Shown: piece by piece, positions 51,402 through 60,126 of the stretch
How the letters are laid out: each line of letters opens with the position of its first letter
Position numbering within the stretch: the stretch's first letter is position 1
DNA from: Persephonella sp964519345
Lineage (GTDB): Bacteria > Aquificota > Aquificia > Aquificales > Hydrogenothermaceae
Assembly (NCBI GenBank): GCA_964519345.1
Contig: CAZFKX010000022.1
Location: 43,467 to 107,466, forward strand
Length of the DNA stretch: 64,000 bases
Direction: 5' to 3'
Made by a program: the position numbers and the translations under genes
The notes under the pieces: model-generated
Told to the model about the DNA's origin: nothing
Seen by the model: the letters and a program-made list of their open reading frames with translations, nothing else
Database searches by the model: none

Positions 51402-54400
51402 CTATGATTTTAACAGTTCTTTTCTTTTAAGTTCATACTTTTTTGCTACAGTATATACAGCAGGTATTATAATTAGAGTAAGTACAGCCGAACTAACAAC
51501 ACCTCCAATCATTGGAGCTGCTATCCTCTGCATTACTTCAGAGCCAACACCTGTTATGTACATTATCGGCAACAGACCTGCAAGAATGGCAGAAACTGTC
51601 ATCATTTTCGGACGGATTCTCAAAACAGCTCCTTCATATACAGCGTCGTAAAACTGTTTTTCCGTAATGATTTTGTTCTCTTTAAATTTGTTTTTAACAG
51701 CTTCCTCAAGATATATGATCATAACGATAGCTGTTTCTGCTGCCACACCTAACAGTGCTAAAAATCCAACAACAACAGCTATACTCATATTAAAATTTAG
51801 ATAATCTATGTACCATAAACCTCCAAGAAGGGCAAAGGGTATTGATAACAGAATAATCATTGTATTTTTTATGCTTCTAAATGTGAAATATACAAGCAGG
51901 AATATTATAGCCAGAGTCAATGGAACTATATACATAAGTCTTTCTTTAGCATGTTGAAGGTACTGACTTTGGCCTGCCCATTCAATAAAAAATCCTGAAG
52001 GTAATTTCAGTTCTGAAAGTACGGCTTTTGCTTTTTTTACATATTCTTCTGGTGTTACATTTTGATGGGGCGTGATGTACACAAACACAACCTTCATACC
52101 CTTCTCAGATTTTATAACTGAAGGGGCTTCATCGTAATATATTTCTGCAATAGATTTTAAAGGAATTCCTCTACCTTGATCAGTTGGGATTATCAGATTT
52201 CTTAAAGCTTCCAGATTTTCTCTATAATCTTTATCATATCTGACTATAATAGGATACCTTTCAAGACCGTAATAAATCGTTGATACTGGCATTCCTCCTA
52301 TTCCCATCTGAATCACATTTTCCACATCTTCTATTGAAAGTCCATATCTTGCTATCTTTTTCCTGTCTATTTTTACATTAAGAAAATATCCCTGAGCAAC
52401 TCTGTCAGCAAAAACAGACATGCTTTCTGGTAGCTTCTGTAAAGCTCTTTCAAATATACCTGCATACTCCTGAAGTTTTTCAATATCATCTCCATAAAGT
52501 TTTATTCCAAGAGGTGTTCTTATTCCTGTTAGAAGCATATCTATTCTTCCCCTTATAGGATATGTCCAGCTGTTGGTAAGCCCGGGAATCTGAAGTTTTT
52601 CTTCCATTTCCTGCATCAAAGACTGAAATGTTACTCCTTCCCTCCAGAAATCTTTAGGCTTGAATGTTATTATTGTCTCAATCATTGAAAGAGGAGCAGG
52701 ATCTGTAGCCGTCTCTGCTCTTCCCGCCTTACCAAAAACCGTATCAACTTCAGGAAATGATGCCAATATTTTATCTGTAAGTTGTGTCAATTCCCTTGCC
52801 TGTGTTATAGAAATACCATAAGGGGTAACAGGCATATACATAAACGTCTGTTCGTTTAGCATAGGCATAAATTCCCAGTTAAGCTTTTTATATAAAGGAT
52901 AGACCATTCCTATAGCAACTACAGCAAGCAGTATAATCAAGTATCTTAGTTTTAATGTTAGTTTTATGACAGGAGAGTATATCTTTATCAGTATCCAGTT
53001 TATAGGATTCTTTTCTTCAGATACAATTCTACCTTTTATTAGCCATACCATAAGTATTGGAACAAGAGTTACAGCAAATAAAGAAGCTGCAAGCATAGTA
53101 AACGTTTTTGTAAAAGCAAGAGGTTTAAAAAGCATTCCTTCCTGCCCTGAAAGGGCAAAAACAGGTAGGAAAGAAACAACTATAAGAAGTAATGCAAAAA
53201 ATATTGGTCTTCCGACCTGCTTTGCAGCCTTTATTATAGCTTCTGTTCTCTCTTTATCAGTATAATCTTCTTTGTTTTTTCTCAATTTTTCAAGATGTTT
53301 GTGAGCGTTCTCAACCATAACAATAGCAGCATCAACCATAGCTCCTATTGCAATAGCTATCCCTCCGAGGGACATTATATTAGAGGTTATATTAAAAAAT
53401 TTCATAAAAAGAAATCCTGTGATTACAGCAAGTGGTAGGGATATTATTATCACAAGCGAACTTCTAAAGTGAAAAAGAAATATACCTATAACAATTAGAA
53501 CTATTATACTTTCTTCTATTAATGTTCTTTTCAATGTATTGACAGCTTTCTCTATAAGCTCGGATCTGTCGTAAGTAGTAATTATCTTTATATCTTCAGG
53601 AAGATTTTCCCTTATCTCATTTATTTTTTCCTTCACTCTCTGAATGACCTGATATGCATTCTCCCCAAACCGCATAACAACAATACCGCCAACTACCTCA
53701 CCCAGACCATTTAGATCTGCCATTCCTCTTCTGTTCATAGGAACAAGTTCAACCCTTGCAAGATCTTTTATTCTTACTGGAATACCGTTTGGTGTTATTT
53801 TAACTGCAATATTTTTTATATCATCAATGTTTTTTATATATCCTAATCCCTGAATTATGAACTCAAAACCGTTACTCTCTATAATTCTTCCACCTGTATC
53901 ATTATTGTTCATTTTCAGGGCGTTAATGAGTTGTTTAAGCGACACGTCATAAGCTCTAAGTTTTTGAGGATTCACCGTTATCTGATAACCCTTAACAAAG
54001 CCTCCAATTGACGCAACTTCAGAAACTCCGTCGACTCCAAGAAGGGCGTATTTTAGATACCAGTCCTGTAGTGTTCTGAGCTGCCACAGGTTTCTCCTTT
54101 CGGAATAAAGAGCATATTGATAAACCCAGCCTACTCCTGTGGCATCAGGACCAAGTGTAACCTCAGCCGTTTTTGGAAGTTTATCTTTTATCTGTGAAAG
54201 ATATTCAAGAACCCTGCTTCTTGCCCAGTAAATATCCGTTCCTTCTTTGAATATTACATAAACAGCTGATGTTTCAAATGAAGATATTCCTCTTACTGTT
54301 TCTATATCTGGAGCTGAAAGTAAGGTTGAGACTATCGGATAAGTTATCTGATCCTCAACTACTGAGGGCGATTGTCCCTGCCATTTTGTATAAATGATCA

Positions 54401-54539
54401 CCTGAGGAGGAGAAAGATCTGGTATAGCATCAAGGGGCGTATTTTTCAAAGCCCAAATAGAAGCACCCATAATTATAAGAGAGAATGATACAACTATAAG
54501 TTTATTCCTAACAGACCATTCTATTATCTTTTCTATCAT
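51402..54539 (-). CDS. cusA: Copper/silver RND efflux pump
   Basis: A 1045-residue HME-RND pump of the CusA branch, exporting monovalent copper or silver. Typical segments are the start NTPLDAIPDLSPPQVIIYTKW, YPIVSTLLSAPDIETVRGIS, APLSMIETIITFKP and DMLLTGIRTPLGIKLYG. TM4 is GGIAIAIGAMVDAAIVMVENAH with the proton-relay acids. It is distinct from the CzcA pump at 24.7-27.7 kb. Operon order is cusC-cusB-cusA with 12-base spacing after cusB. GGAGTC precedes the ATG. Confidence 0.94.
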   Translation of the reverse strand: MIEKIIEWSVRNKLIVVSFSLIIMGASIWALKNTPLDAIPDLSPPQVIIYTKWQGQSPSVVEDQITYPIVSTLLSAPDIETVRGISSFETSAVYVIFKEGTDIYWARSRVLEYLSQIKDKLPKTAEVTLGPDATGVGWVYQYALYSERRNLWQLRTLQDWYLKYALLGVDGVSEVASIGGFVKGYQITVNPQKLRAYDVSLKQLINALKMNNNDTGGRIIESNGFEFIIQGLGYIKNIDDIKNIAVKITPNGIPVRIKDLARVELVPMNRRGMADLNGLGEVVGGIVVMRFGENAYQVIQRVKEKINEIRENLPEDIKIITTYDRSELIEKAVNTLKRTLIEESIIVLIVIGIFLFHFRSSLVIIISLPLAVITGFLFMKFFNITSNIMSLGGIAIAIGAMVDAAIVMVENAHKHLEKLRKNKEDYTDKERTEAIIKAAKQVGRPIFFALLLIVVSFLPVFALSGQEGMLFKPLAFTKTFTMLAASLFAVTLVPILMVWLIKGRIVSEEKNPINWILIKIYSPVIKLTLKLRYLIILLAVVAIGMVYPLYKKLNWEFMPMLNEQTFMYMPVTPYGISITQARELTQLTDKILASFPEVDTVFGKAGRAETATDPAPLSMIETIITFKPKDFWREGVTFQSLMQEMEEKLQIPGLTNSWTYPIRGRIDMLLTGIRTPLGIKLYGDDIEKLQEYAGIFERALQKLPESMSVFADRVAQGYFLNVKIDRKKIARYGLSIEDVENVIQMGIGGMPVSTIYYGLERYPIIVRYDKDYRENLEALRNLIIPTDQGRGIPLKSIAEIYYDEAPSVIKSEKGMKVVFVYITPHQNVTPEEYVKKAKAVLSELKLPSGFFIEWAGQSQYLQHAKERLMYIVPLTLAIIFLLVYFTFRSIKNTMIILLSIPFALLGGLWYIDYLNFNMSIAVVVGFLALLGVAAETAIVMIIYLEEAVKNKFKENKIITEKQFYDAVYEGAVLRIRPKMMTVSAILAGLLPIMYITGVGSEVMQRIAAPMIGGVVSSAVLTLIIIPAVYTVAKKYELKRKELLKS

Positions 54540-54551
54540 ATCCAGACTCCA

Positions 54552-55742
54552 TTAGTGATGATGCATCATTTTCATCGGTTTAGGTTCACCTTTCTTTTGA
54601 TACTTCCCTTTTATCTGAGCATCAGCATCCAAGAGGAAAAGTCCAGAATTGGCAACGATAGTTCCATGGGTAACTCCTGATAGTATCTCGTAATAGCCAT
54701 CTATATATCTTCCGAGTTTTACAAATACAGGTTCAAAAACTCCTTTTTCTTTCTGTACGAATACAACCTGTTTTTTTCCTGTATTAATAACAGCCGTTTC
54801 AGGTAATACCATAACACTTCCCAGTGGAATACTTATATGTATATTTGAGTACATTCCCGGTATTAATTTATACTCAGGATTAGGAACAATAATTCTTACG
54901 TCAACTGTTCTATTTCTTACGTCCATCATAGGATATATGTAATCAATCATACCGTGATAAATCTTCTCTGGATAAGCCTCAAAATGAATCATAACTTTCT
55001 GTCCTTTTTTTACGAATGGAAGATCCTGCTCATAAATTTTTGCTAACAGCCAGAGATTTTCGTGTTTCGCTATTCTTAAAACAGGTTTTCCAGCCTCAAC
55101 TTTTGATCCAAGATTAACAAACTTTTCCATTATCCAGCCGTCATAAGGAGAATAGAGAGTCAATGTTTTCATTACTTTTCTCGTTTTTTTAAGATTTTCT
55201 ATCTGTTCTGGCGTTATGTCCCAGTATAAAAGCCTCTTATATGCTGCATCGTACATATCTTTTGCCGTCTTTTTCAGTATCCCATTATCAGCATTTTCTA
55301 TCTGGGATAGATACTCATACGCCCGTAAAAACTCCTCTTGTGCTGAAACAAGTTCTGGACTGTAAACAGTTAAAAGAGGCTGTCCCTTTTTTATATACTT
55401 TCCCGTATAATCTGCATAAAGCTTTTCCACATAACCGTTTATCTTGAATGTTATATCTCTAATATCTGTTTCTGGATGAACAAGCTCTCCATAAGTTTCT
55501 ATCTTTTTTGTAAGATCGAGATGAGTAACTACTGTTGTATCTATATTAAACAGCTGTTCTACAGTTAGAATACTTTTTTTATTCTTACTTTCAGGAAGCT
55601 TTAGAGATTGAATTTCATCAGGTTGTGTTTGAACAAAAGATTGAATCATAAGAGCTATTTGAGAGCCAGCCTGAGTAAAAACTCCAACTGCAAGACCTAT
55701 AACAAATAATATGAAGGCTAAAAATAAACCTTTCCAGTTCAT
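54552..55742 (-). CDS. cusB: Copper efflux periplasmic adaptor
   Basis: A 396-residue membrane-fusion protein: N-terminal hydrophobic anchor (FLAFILFVIGLAVGVF), barrel-sandwich motif YADYTGKYIKKGQPLLTVYSPELVSAQEEFLRA as in CusB, a helical part, and beta-barrel domains (LIPGMYSNIHISIPLGSVMVLP). The C-terminus is Met/His-rich (KPMKMMHHH), a likely copper-binding tail. It overlaps the cusC stop by 4 bases. Confidence 0.93.
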   Translation of the reverse strand: MNWKGLFLAFILFVIGLAVGVFTQAGSQIALMIQSFVQTQPDEIQSLKLPESKNKKSILTVEQLFNIDTTVVTHLDLTKKIETYGELVHPETDIRDITFKINGYVEKLYADYTGKYIKKGQPLLTVYSPELVSAQEEFLRAYEYLSQIENADNGILKKTAKDMYDAAYKRLLYWDITPEQIENLKKTRKVMKTLTLYSPYDGWIMEKFVNLGSKVEAGKPVLRIAKHENLWLLAKIYEQDLPFVKKGQKVMIHFEAYPEKIYHGMIDYIYPMMDVRNRTVDVRIIVPNPEYKLIPGMYSNIHISIPLGSVMVLPETAVINTGKKQVVFVQKEKGVFEPVFVKLGRYIDGYYEILSGVTHGTIVANSGLFLLDADAQIKGKYQKKGEPKPMKMMHHH

Positions 55743-56965
55743 TTCAAATCTCCTGAAAGTTCTTTTATTTCAATTAAAGCCTCATTGTAACTGTAAATTT
55801 CATCAATAATTTTTAGTTTTACAGAAAGTATCTGTTTTAGTGAGTATAAAAGATCAATCATATTTTTTTTCCCTACTTTATACTCTGCTATGATGCTCTC
55901 AAAACCTTTTTCAGTCTGTTTTATATATATATCTTTTAAAAGTCTGTATGTCTGAAGAGAGTCAATAAGCTTATAATATCGATCTTCAAGGATATATGTA
56001 AGTTCTGTTAATCTCTGATCAAACTCTTTTAGTAAAACAACTTTTTCTTTTGACTTTTCTAACAACTTCATATCCTGTCGATTTTTTTTCCATAAAGGAA
56101 TGTTAAAGCTTAAGCCAACTGTTAGATAATCATTAAATCCCTGTCTGTAAGCATAATTTGCAAAAAACCTAAAATCTGGCTTGTAATCTTTTTTAGAAAG
56201 CTTTATCTCATAATCTTTTTCTTTTATCTTTTCTTTTATGTAAGAAAGATATGGATTTGAATCTTTTAGTTTACTTACATATTTAGACAGTTCAGGTTTT
56301 TTATCCGGAATATCAAGATTAATCTCCACACTATCAATATCTTTATTTATTAACGATGAAAGTCTTGATTTTTCTCTTTCTTTGAGATTTTTAAGATTTA
56401 TCTCCATCTCTTTGAGCTGTGTAAAGTATATCTGAGCGTTTATAACATCACTCTGAGAAGATCTGCCAACAGCATAAAGTGTGTTTGAAAGTTTTATAAT
56501 TTGCGATGCAACATTCTGGTATTTTTTAACTATTTTTAATTTTTCATCTATTTTCCATAAACTGAATGCCGAAATGTAAATATTTCTTAAAACCTTCTGT
56601 TCCGCTGTTTTTAATCTGTAATACTCGCTATCGTATTTTTTCTGGATTATATATTTTTTTAGATCAAGCTTACCAAAATAAGGAATTTTTTGTGATATTC
56701 CTATCACTAAAGCCTGCATAGGTTCAATCTGTCTTGAAAACGGTCTGTAAAAAAGCTGAATATCTGTTATGCTGAAAGAAACAACAGGATCTTCAAGGCT
56801 TCCTTCAAACTCCCTCGTGTACTGGTAAATTTTCAATTTCTCTCTTAACTTTACAAGTTCTGGATTTGAGCTTTTTCCCTCTTCAACAAGCTGTTCAAGA
56901 TTAATAGAAAAAGCAAGATTGATACTAAACAATGTAGTAATTAAGGTTAAATAAAAATTCTTCAT
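55739..56965 (-). CDS. cusC: TolC-family outer-membrane channel of the copper pump
   Basis: A 408-residue outer-membrane factor with a signal peptide (LTLITTLFSINLAFS) and two long helical hairpins (LSNTLYAVGRSSQSDVINAQIYFTQLKEMEINLKNLKE). YLTVGLSFNIPLWKKNRQDMKLLEKSKE is typical of metal-efflux TolC proteins. It opens the cusCBA part of the operon, 15 bases after the M56 protease gene. Confidence 0.9.
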   Translation of the reverse strand: MKNFYLTLITTLFSINLAFSINLEQLVEEGKSSNPELVKLREKLKIYQYTREFEGSLEDPVVSFSITDIQLFYRPFSRQIEPMQALVIGISQKIPYFGKLDLKKYIIQKKYDSEYYRLKTAEQKVLRNIYISAFSLWKIDEKLKIVKKYQNVASQIIKLSNTLYAVGRSSQSDVINAQIYFTQLKEMEINLKNLKEREKSRLSSLINKDIDSVEINLDIPDKKPELSKYVSKLKDSNPYLSYIKEKIKEKDYEIKLSKKDYKPDFRFFANYAYRQGFNDYLTVGLSFNIPLWKKNRQDMKLLEKSKEKVVLLKEFDQRLTELTYILEDRYYKLIDSLQTYRLLKDIYIKQTEKGFESIIAEYKVGKKNMIDLLYSLKQILSVKLKIIDEIYSYNEALIEIKELSGDLK

Positions 56966-56979
56966 ATCAAAATCCGCTC

Positions 56980-57786
56980 CTAATGCATACTACAAAGACA
57001 GTAGTTAAAAATATAAGAAAATGAAATGAAAAGTAAAAGGAGAAATCCAAATTTCATATAAATCTTTTCAGGTCTGATATCTTTATAAGAAAGATTCCCC
57101 AATAAGAACTGGATCCTCTGAGAAAGATAGCTGTTCATCATTGGAACAGCCAAACCTGCTTTGTATTCATAAAATCTTAAAACAGTGTTTGCAAGATCTA
57201 TCCTTTTTCTGTCCTTTGTACAAAACATATCAGCTTCTATCTCTTTAAGAAGAGAAAAATCTTTCAAAAATTTATCTGCCAGTTTTCTGGGAAATAGATT
57301 TACAAGAACTGAGAATATAAAAAGTTTATAACTATCACCATTTATCAAATGACCCTTTTCATGGAAAAAAACATTTTTCTTTTCTTCATGTGAGAAAAGA
57401 TCAAGTATCTTTGTTGAAATAACTATCTTTCTTTTTATTATTCCAGTATTGAAAGCTAAAAGCTGATCCGAATTTATTATATAAAGATTTTTAAACCTCT
57501 TCCTCATATTGTTTCGTATAAATCTATTTAATCTTACGTAATCTCTTAATGATTTGAAAAACAAAAATACGGTCTTAATTATCAAATAACTTGAAAACAA
57601 TAGAACAGATAAATAAAAAAATATATTTATATGGTTCTCAATAAAAGGTAAAAATTCCATACTTTTAAAACAGTTTTTCAGATCATGTATCCATATTGGT
57701 GCTGTTGTGATGAGAAAGTAGTAATAATAAATATACAGTCCAATTACTAAAAGAAAGATTGAAAAAACAATATCACTTTTTTTCAT
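56980..57786 (-). CDS. M56 (BlaR1-like) membrane metalloprotease, short form
   Basis: A 268-residue membrane protein with four hydrophobic segments and the zinc-protease motif in FFHEKGHLINGDS, followed by FSLLKEIEADMFC with a third metal-ligand candidate. In the BlaR1/MecR1 family this protease inactivates the BlaI repressor after a signal. The usual C-terminal sensor domain is absent; instead the protein ends SYIFNYCLCSMH, with Cys, Cys, Met and His just beyond the last helix. It overlaps the repressor gene by 14 bases, so both form one sensing unit. Confidence 0.85.
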   Translation of the reverse strand: MKKSDIVFSIFLLVIGLYIYYYYFLITTAPIWIHDLKNCFKSMEFLPFIENHINIFFYLSVLLFSSYLIIKTVFLFFKSLRDYVRLNRFIRNNMRKRFKNLYIINSDQLLAFNTGIIKRKIVISTKILDLFSHEEKKNVFFHEKGHLINGDSYKLFIFSVLVNLFPRKLADKFLKDFSLLKEIEADMFCTKDRKRIDLANTVLRFYEYKAGLAVPMMNSYLSQRIQFLLGNLSYKDIRPEKIYMKFGFLLLLFISFSYIFNYCLCSMH

Positions 57787-58204
57787 CTCTCATCTTCTCT
57801 TCCAACATCTTTTTTAGATGATATATCTCTTCTTCCGAGAGTTTCTCTATAGCACCTTCAAAGGCTGCCACAGCCGTTTCAGGATGCGATCTTATTATAT
57901 CAGTGATAACTTTTTCTGCCACCTTTTTCTCAAATTCTTCCTTTGATATTAACGGGAAGTATCTGTAACTTTTACCTTCTTTTATTCTTTTTAAGAGACC
58001 TTTCTTATAAAGCCTATCAAGTATAGTCATTACAGTAGTATGAGCAAGATCCTCCCTTAATTTTTCTCTCACCTCTCTAACAGTTCCATTGCCGGTTTCC
58101 CATAAAATATTCATTACTTTTTCTTCAAGATCGCCAAGGGGTGTAGGTCTGTCTTTCTTAAATTTCAAACTTTTAAATTCCTTTTTAAAAAAATCCAATA
58201 CCAT
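57773..58204 (-). CDS. BlaI/MecI/CopY-family repressor of the copper operon
   Basis: A 143-residue winged-helix repressor. LGDLEEKVMNILWETGNGTVREVREKL, then TTVMTILDRLYKKGLLKRIKEGKSYRYFP, is the family DNA-binding domain. The C-terminal half is a helical dimerisation region. There is no CxC copper motif of the enterococcal CopY type, so release probably depends on the adjacent M56 protease. It should bind the inverted repeat at 58629-58647. AAAGGAG precedes the ATG. Confidence 0.9.
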   Translation of the reverse strand: MVLDFFKKEFKSLKFKKDRPTPLGDLEEKVMNILWETGNGTVREVREKLREDLAHTTVMTILDRLYKKGLLKRIKEGKSYRYFPLISKEEFEKKVAEKVITDIIRSHPETAVAAFEGAIEKLSEEEIYHLKKMLEEKMRDEKK

Positions 58205-58220
58205 ACTCTACTCCTTTCGG

Positions 58221-58616
58221 TTATAAATTAAATCCAAACTTTATTTCTTCCTTTTTCCCATTTCTTTCAACAGAAACTGTTATCTGCCATGTGCCGCTCA
58301 TAGATAGATTTACATTACTTTCATAGAATTGTCCAGTATTTTTAACAGGATAGTCAAAACTCATCTCAGGCATTCCAGGCATTGGAGGCATATATCCGTT
58401 AATTTTAACAACAGCATCTGTTATCTGAGAACCATCTTTTTTATAAACGTATATTTTCCATTTGTTTATTCCTACATGGGGAGGCTGATCTGAAGTTATA
58501 ACAATCTTATAGCTGTCTGAAAGGAGTTCTTTTTTGTAAGCTTCTTTTTTTGAACATGAAAAAATTGCTACTCCTACCAAGAGTAGTAGCATTCCGCTAA
58601 GATAACCTTTTACCAT
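58221..58616 (-). CDS. FixH/YtkA-like lipoprotein with Met-rich motif
   Basis: A 131-residue lipoprotein (lipobox in GVAIFSCSKK) with a single Ig-like beta domain of the YtkA/FixH type (DAVVKINGYMPPMPGMPEM; GTWQITVSVERNGKKEEIKFGF). Four Met residues in PPMPGMPEMS suggest Cu(I) binding. It is the first gene of the copper operon, with AAAGGAGAG before the ATG. Confidence 0.75.
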   Translation of the reverse strand: MVKGYLSGMLLLLVGVAIFSCSKKEAYKKELLSDSYKIVITSDQPPHVGINKWKIYVYKKDGSQITDAVVKINGYMPPMPGMPEMSFDYPVKNTGQFYESNVNLSMSGTWQITVSVERNGKKEEIKFGFNL

Positions 58617-58628
58617 CTTGCTCTCCTT

Positions 58629-58647
58629 TTACTATTTAGTGTAGTAA
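58629..58647. promoter_or_regulatory. Operator of the copper operon
   Basis: TTACTATTTAGTGTAGTAA has perfect 6-base arms TTACTA/TAGTAA with a 7-base spacer, close to known BlaI/MecI operators built on TACTACA/TGTAGTA. It starts directly downstream of the -10 box, over the transcription start, so a bound repressor would block initiation. Confidence 0.65.
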
Positions 58648-58648
58648 T

Positions 58649-58677
58649 AATATAAAACAGGATAAAAATATTTTCAA
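58649..58677 (-). promoter_or_regulatory. Sigma-70-type promoter of the copper operon
   Basis: On the minus strand TTGAAA (58672-58677), a 17-base spacer and TATATT (58649-58654). Five of six bases match the consensus in each box, with ideal spacing. It is followed by the inverted-repeat operator and the first gene of the operon. Confidence 0.75.
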
Positions 58678-58992
58678 CCCTTAAATCTGACATATACGGC
58701 TGATTCAGATGGTGATGATGATCCATGGGATAGCGGAACGTGGAACGGGAGTATTACTTTAGAAGGTTCTGATGGGACAGAGACTGTTACGATTAATATA
58801 ACAGCCAGTGATCTTCATTTAACAGATACATGTACTAATGGAGCTGATGGAGGCAGTTTAACAATAACTGGACAGTGTCCCGCTGGAAGTTCAGCCGCCG
58901 AATTTAATATAAATATAACTTACTCTGGTTGTGGTAGCGGCTCAGTTTCTTCAACAGATTGTGATGGAAACAGCCTTTCATTACCATTTTAA
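58666..58992 (+). pseudogene. 5'-truncated fragment of a secreted Gly/Ser/Thr/Asp-rich protein
   Basis: The plus strand is open without a start codon from 58666 to the TAA at 58990-58992, about 108 residues. The sequence reads TADSDGDDDPWDSGTWNGS, TVTINITASDLHLTDTCTNG and GSVSSTDCDGNSLSLPF: acidic, Ser/Thr-rich, four Cys, like a bacterial surface or lipoprotein beta domain. No ATG and no ribosome site exist; its beginning runs into the copper promoter. Base composition is richer in G and C than the neighbours. It is probably the 3' remnant of a gene cut by a rearrangement. Confidence 0.6.
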
Positions 58993-59007
58993 TGTTATAA
59001 TTTTTTC

Positions 59008-60126
59008 ATGGAATCTAATATATTGGAAAAATTAGATTATCTTTTAAAACAGCTGTTTCTTGGAACGCCCATTTATAAATGGGCGTTAGCTCTTTTAGTA
59101 TTTTTGTTATTTTTGTTTTTCAGGAAAATATTTACTCATATAGTCATCGGTGTTATTAAAAAAGTTACAGCAAGAACCAAAACCACAGTAGATGATAAAT
59201 TAATACTTGTAATTGAAGGTCCTATAAAATTTCTGTTTATTGTATTTGGGATATGGTTTGCTGTAAGCATACTTAATCTTGAAGCAGAAATTGTTAATCA
59301 TATTGTCAAAACGCTTTTTATAATTACTGTCTTCTGGATAACTTATAATGCCGTTATAATTTTTCAGGACAGTTTCTATAGATTTGCTGAAAAATTTGGC
59401 AAAGATCTATCGAGAGAACTTGGAAGTTTTTTTATAAAGTCTGTTAAGATATTCATATTTGTTCTTGGGTTTGTTGCTGTTCTACAGGAATGGGGAATAG
59501 ATGTAACAGCATTTATAGCCTCCCTTGGTCTTGGTGGTTTAGCTTTTGCCCTTGCCGCTAAAGATACAGTTGCCAATCTTTTTGGAGGTCTGACAATACT
59601 TGCTGACAAATCGTTAAAAATAGGAGATTGGATAAAGATTGGATCTGTAGAGGGAATAGTAGAGGATCTTGGAATAAGAACAACAAAGATAAGAACATTT
59701 GAAAAATCTCTTATAACTGTTCCTAACAGCTATATAGCAAATAATCCTATTGAGAATTATTCAAGAAGAGACAACAGAAGGATAAAAATGACAATCGGAC
59801 TTGTTTACGATACTCCAGGAGATACTGTAAAGAAAATCGTTGATGAAATAAGGGATATGCTTGAAAATCACCCGAGAATATCAAAAGATCTTATAACACT
59901 TGTATTTTTTGATAAATTTGGAGAGAGTTCCCTCGACATATTTATCTACACATTCACTGATACTTCCAACTGGGCTGAATATATGGAAATTAAAGAGGAC
60001 GTAAACCTGAAAATAATGGAAATAGTTGAAAAACATGGTTCATCATTTGCATATCCAAGCAGGTCTATCTATATAGAAAAGATACCTAAAAAATTAGAGT
60101 TTTATGATTCAGAAAAAAAGGATTAG
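59008..60126 (+). CDS. mscS: MscS-family mechanosensitive channel
   Basis: A 372-residue small-conductance channel that opens under osmotic down-shock. Four or five membrane helices precede the pore helix (GLGGLAFALAAKDTVANLFGG), then the beta domain (SLKIGDWIKIGSVEGIVEDLGIRTTKIRTFEKSLITVPNS) and a C-terminal alpha/beta domain. No ribosome site is visible. A TATAAT (58996-59001) only six bases before the ATG may give a leaderless transcript. It converges with rtcB (4-base overlap of ends). Confidence 0.93.
   Translation: MESNILEKLDYLLKQLFLGTPIYKWALALLVFLLFLFFRKIFTHIVIGVIKKVTARTKTTVDDKLILVIEGPIKFLFIVFGIWFAVSILNLEAEIVNHIVKTLFIITVFWITYNAVIIFQDSFYRFAEKFGKDLSRELGSFFIKSVKIFIFVLGFVAVLQEWGIDVTAFIASLGLGGLAFALAAKDTVANLFGGLTILADKSLKIGDWIKIGSVEGIVEDLGIRTTKIRTFEKSLITVPNSYIANNPIENYSRRDNRRIKMTIGLVYDTPGDTVKKIVDEIRDMLENHPRISKDLITLVFFDKFGESSLDIFIYTFTDTSNWAEYMEIKEDVNLKIMEIVEKHGSSFAYPSRSIYIEKIPKKLEFYDSEKKD

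Noticed and set aside
58085..58650. Possible CopY-type CxC copper motif in the BlaI-like repressor
   Set aside because: No Cys pair exists in the protein, so direct Cu release of the CopY kind is not supported.
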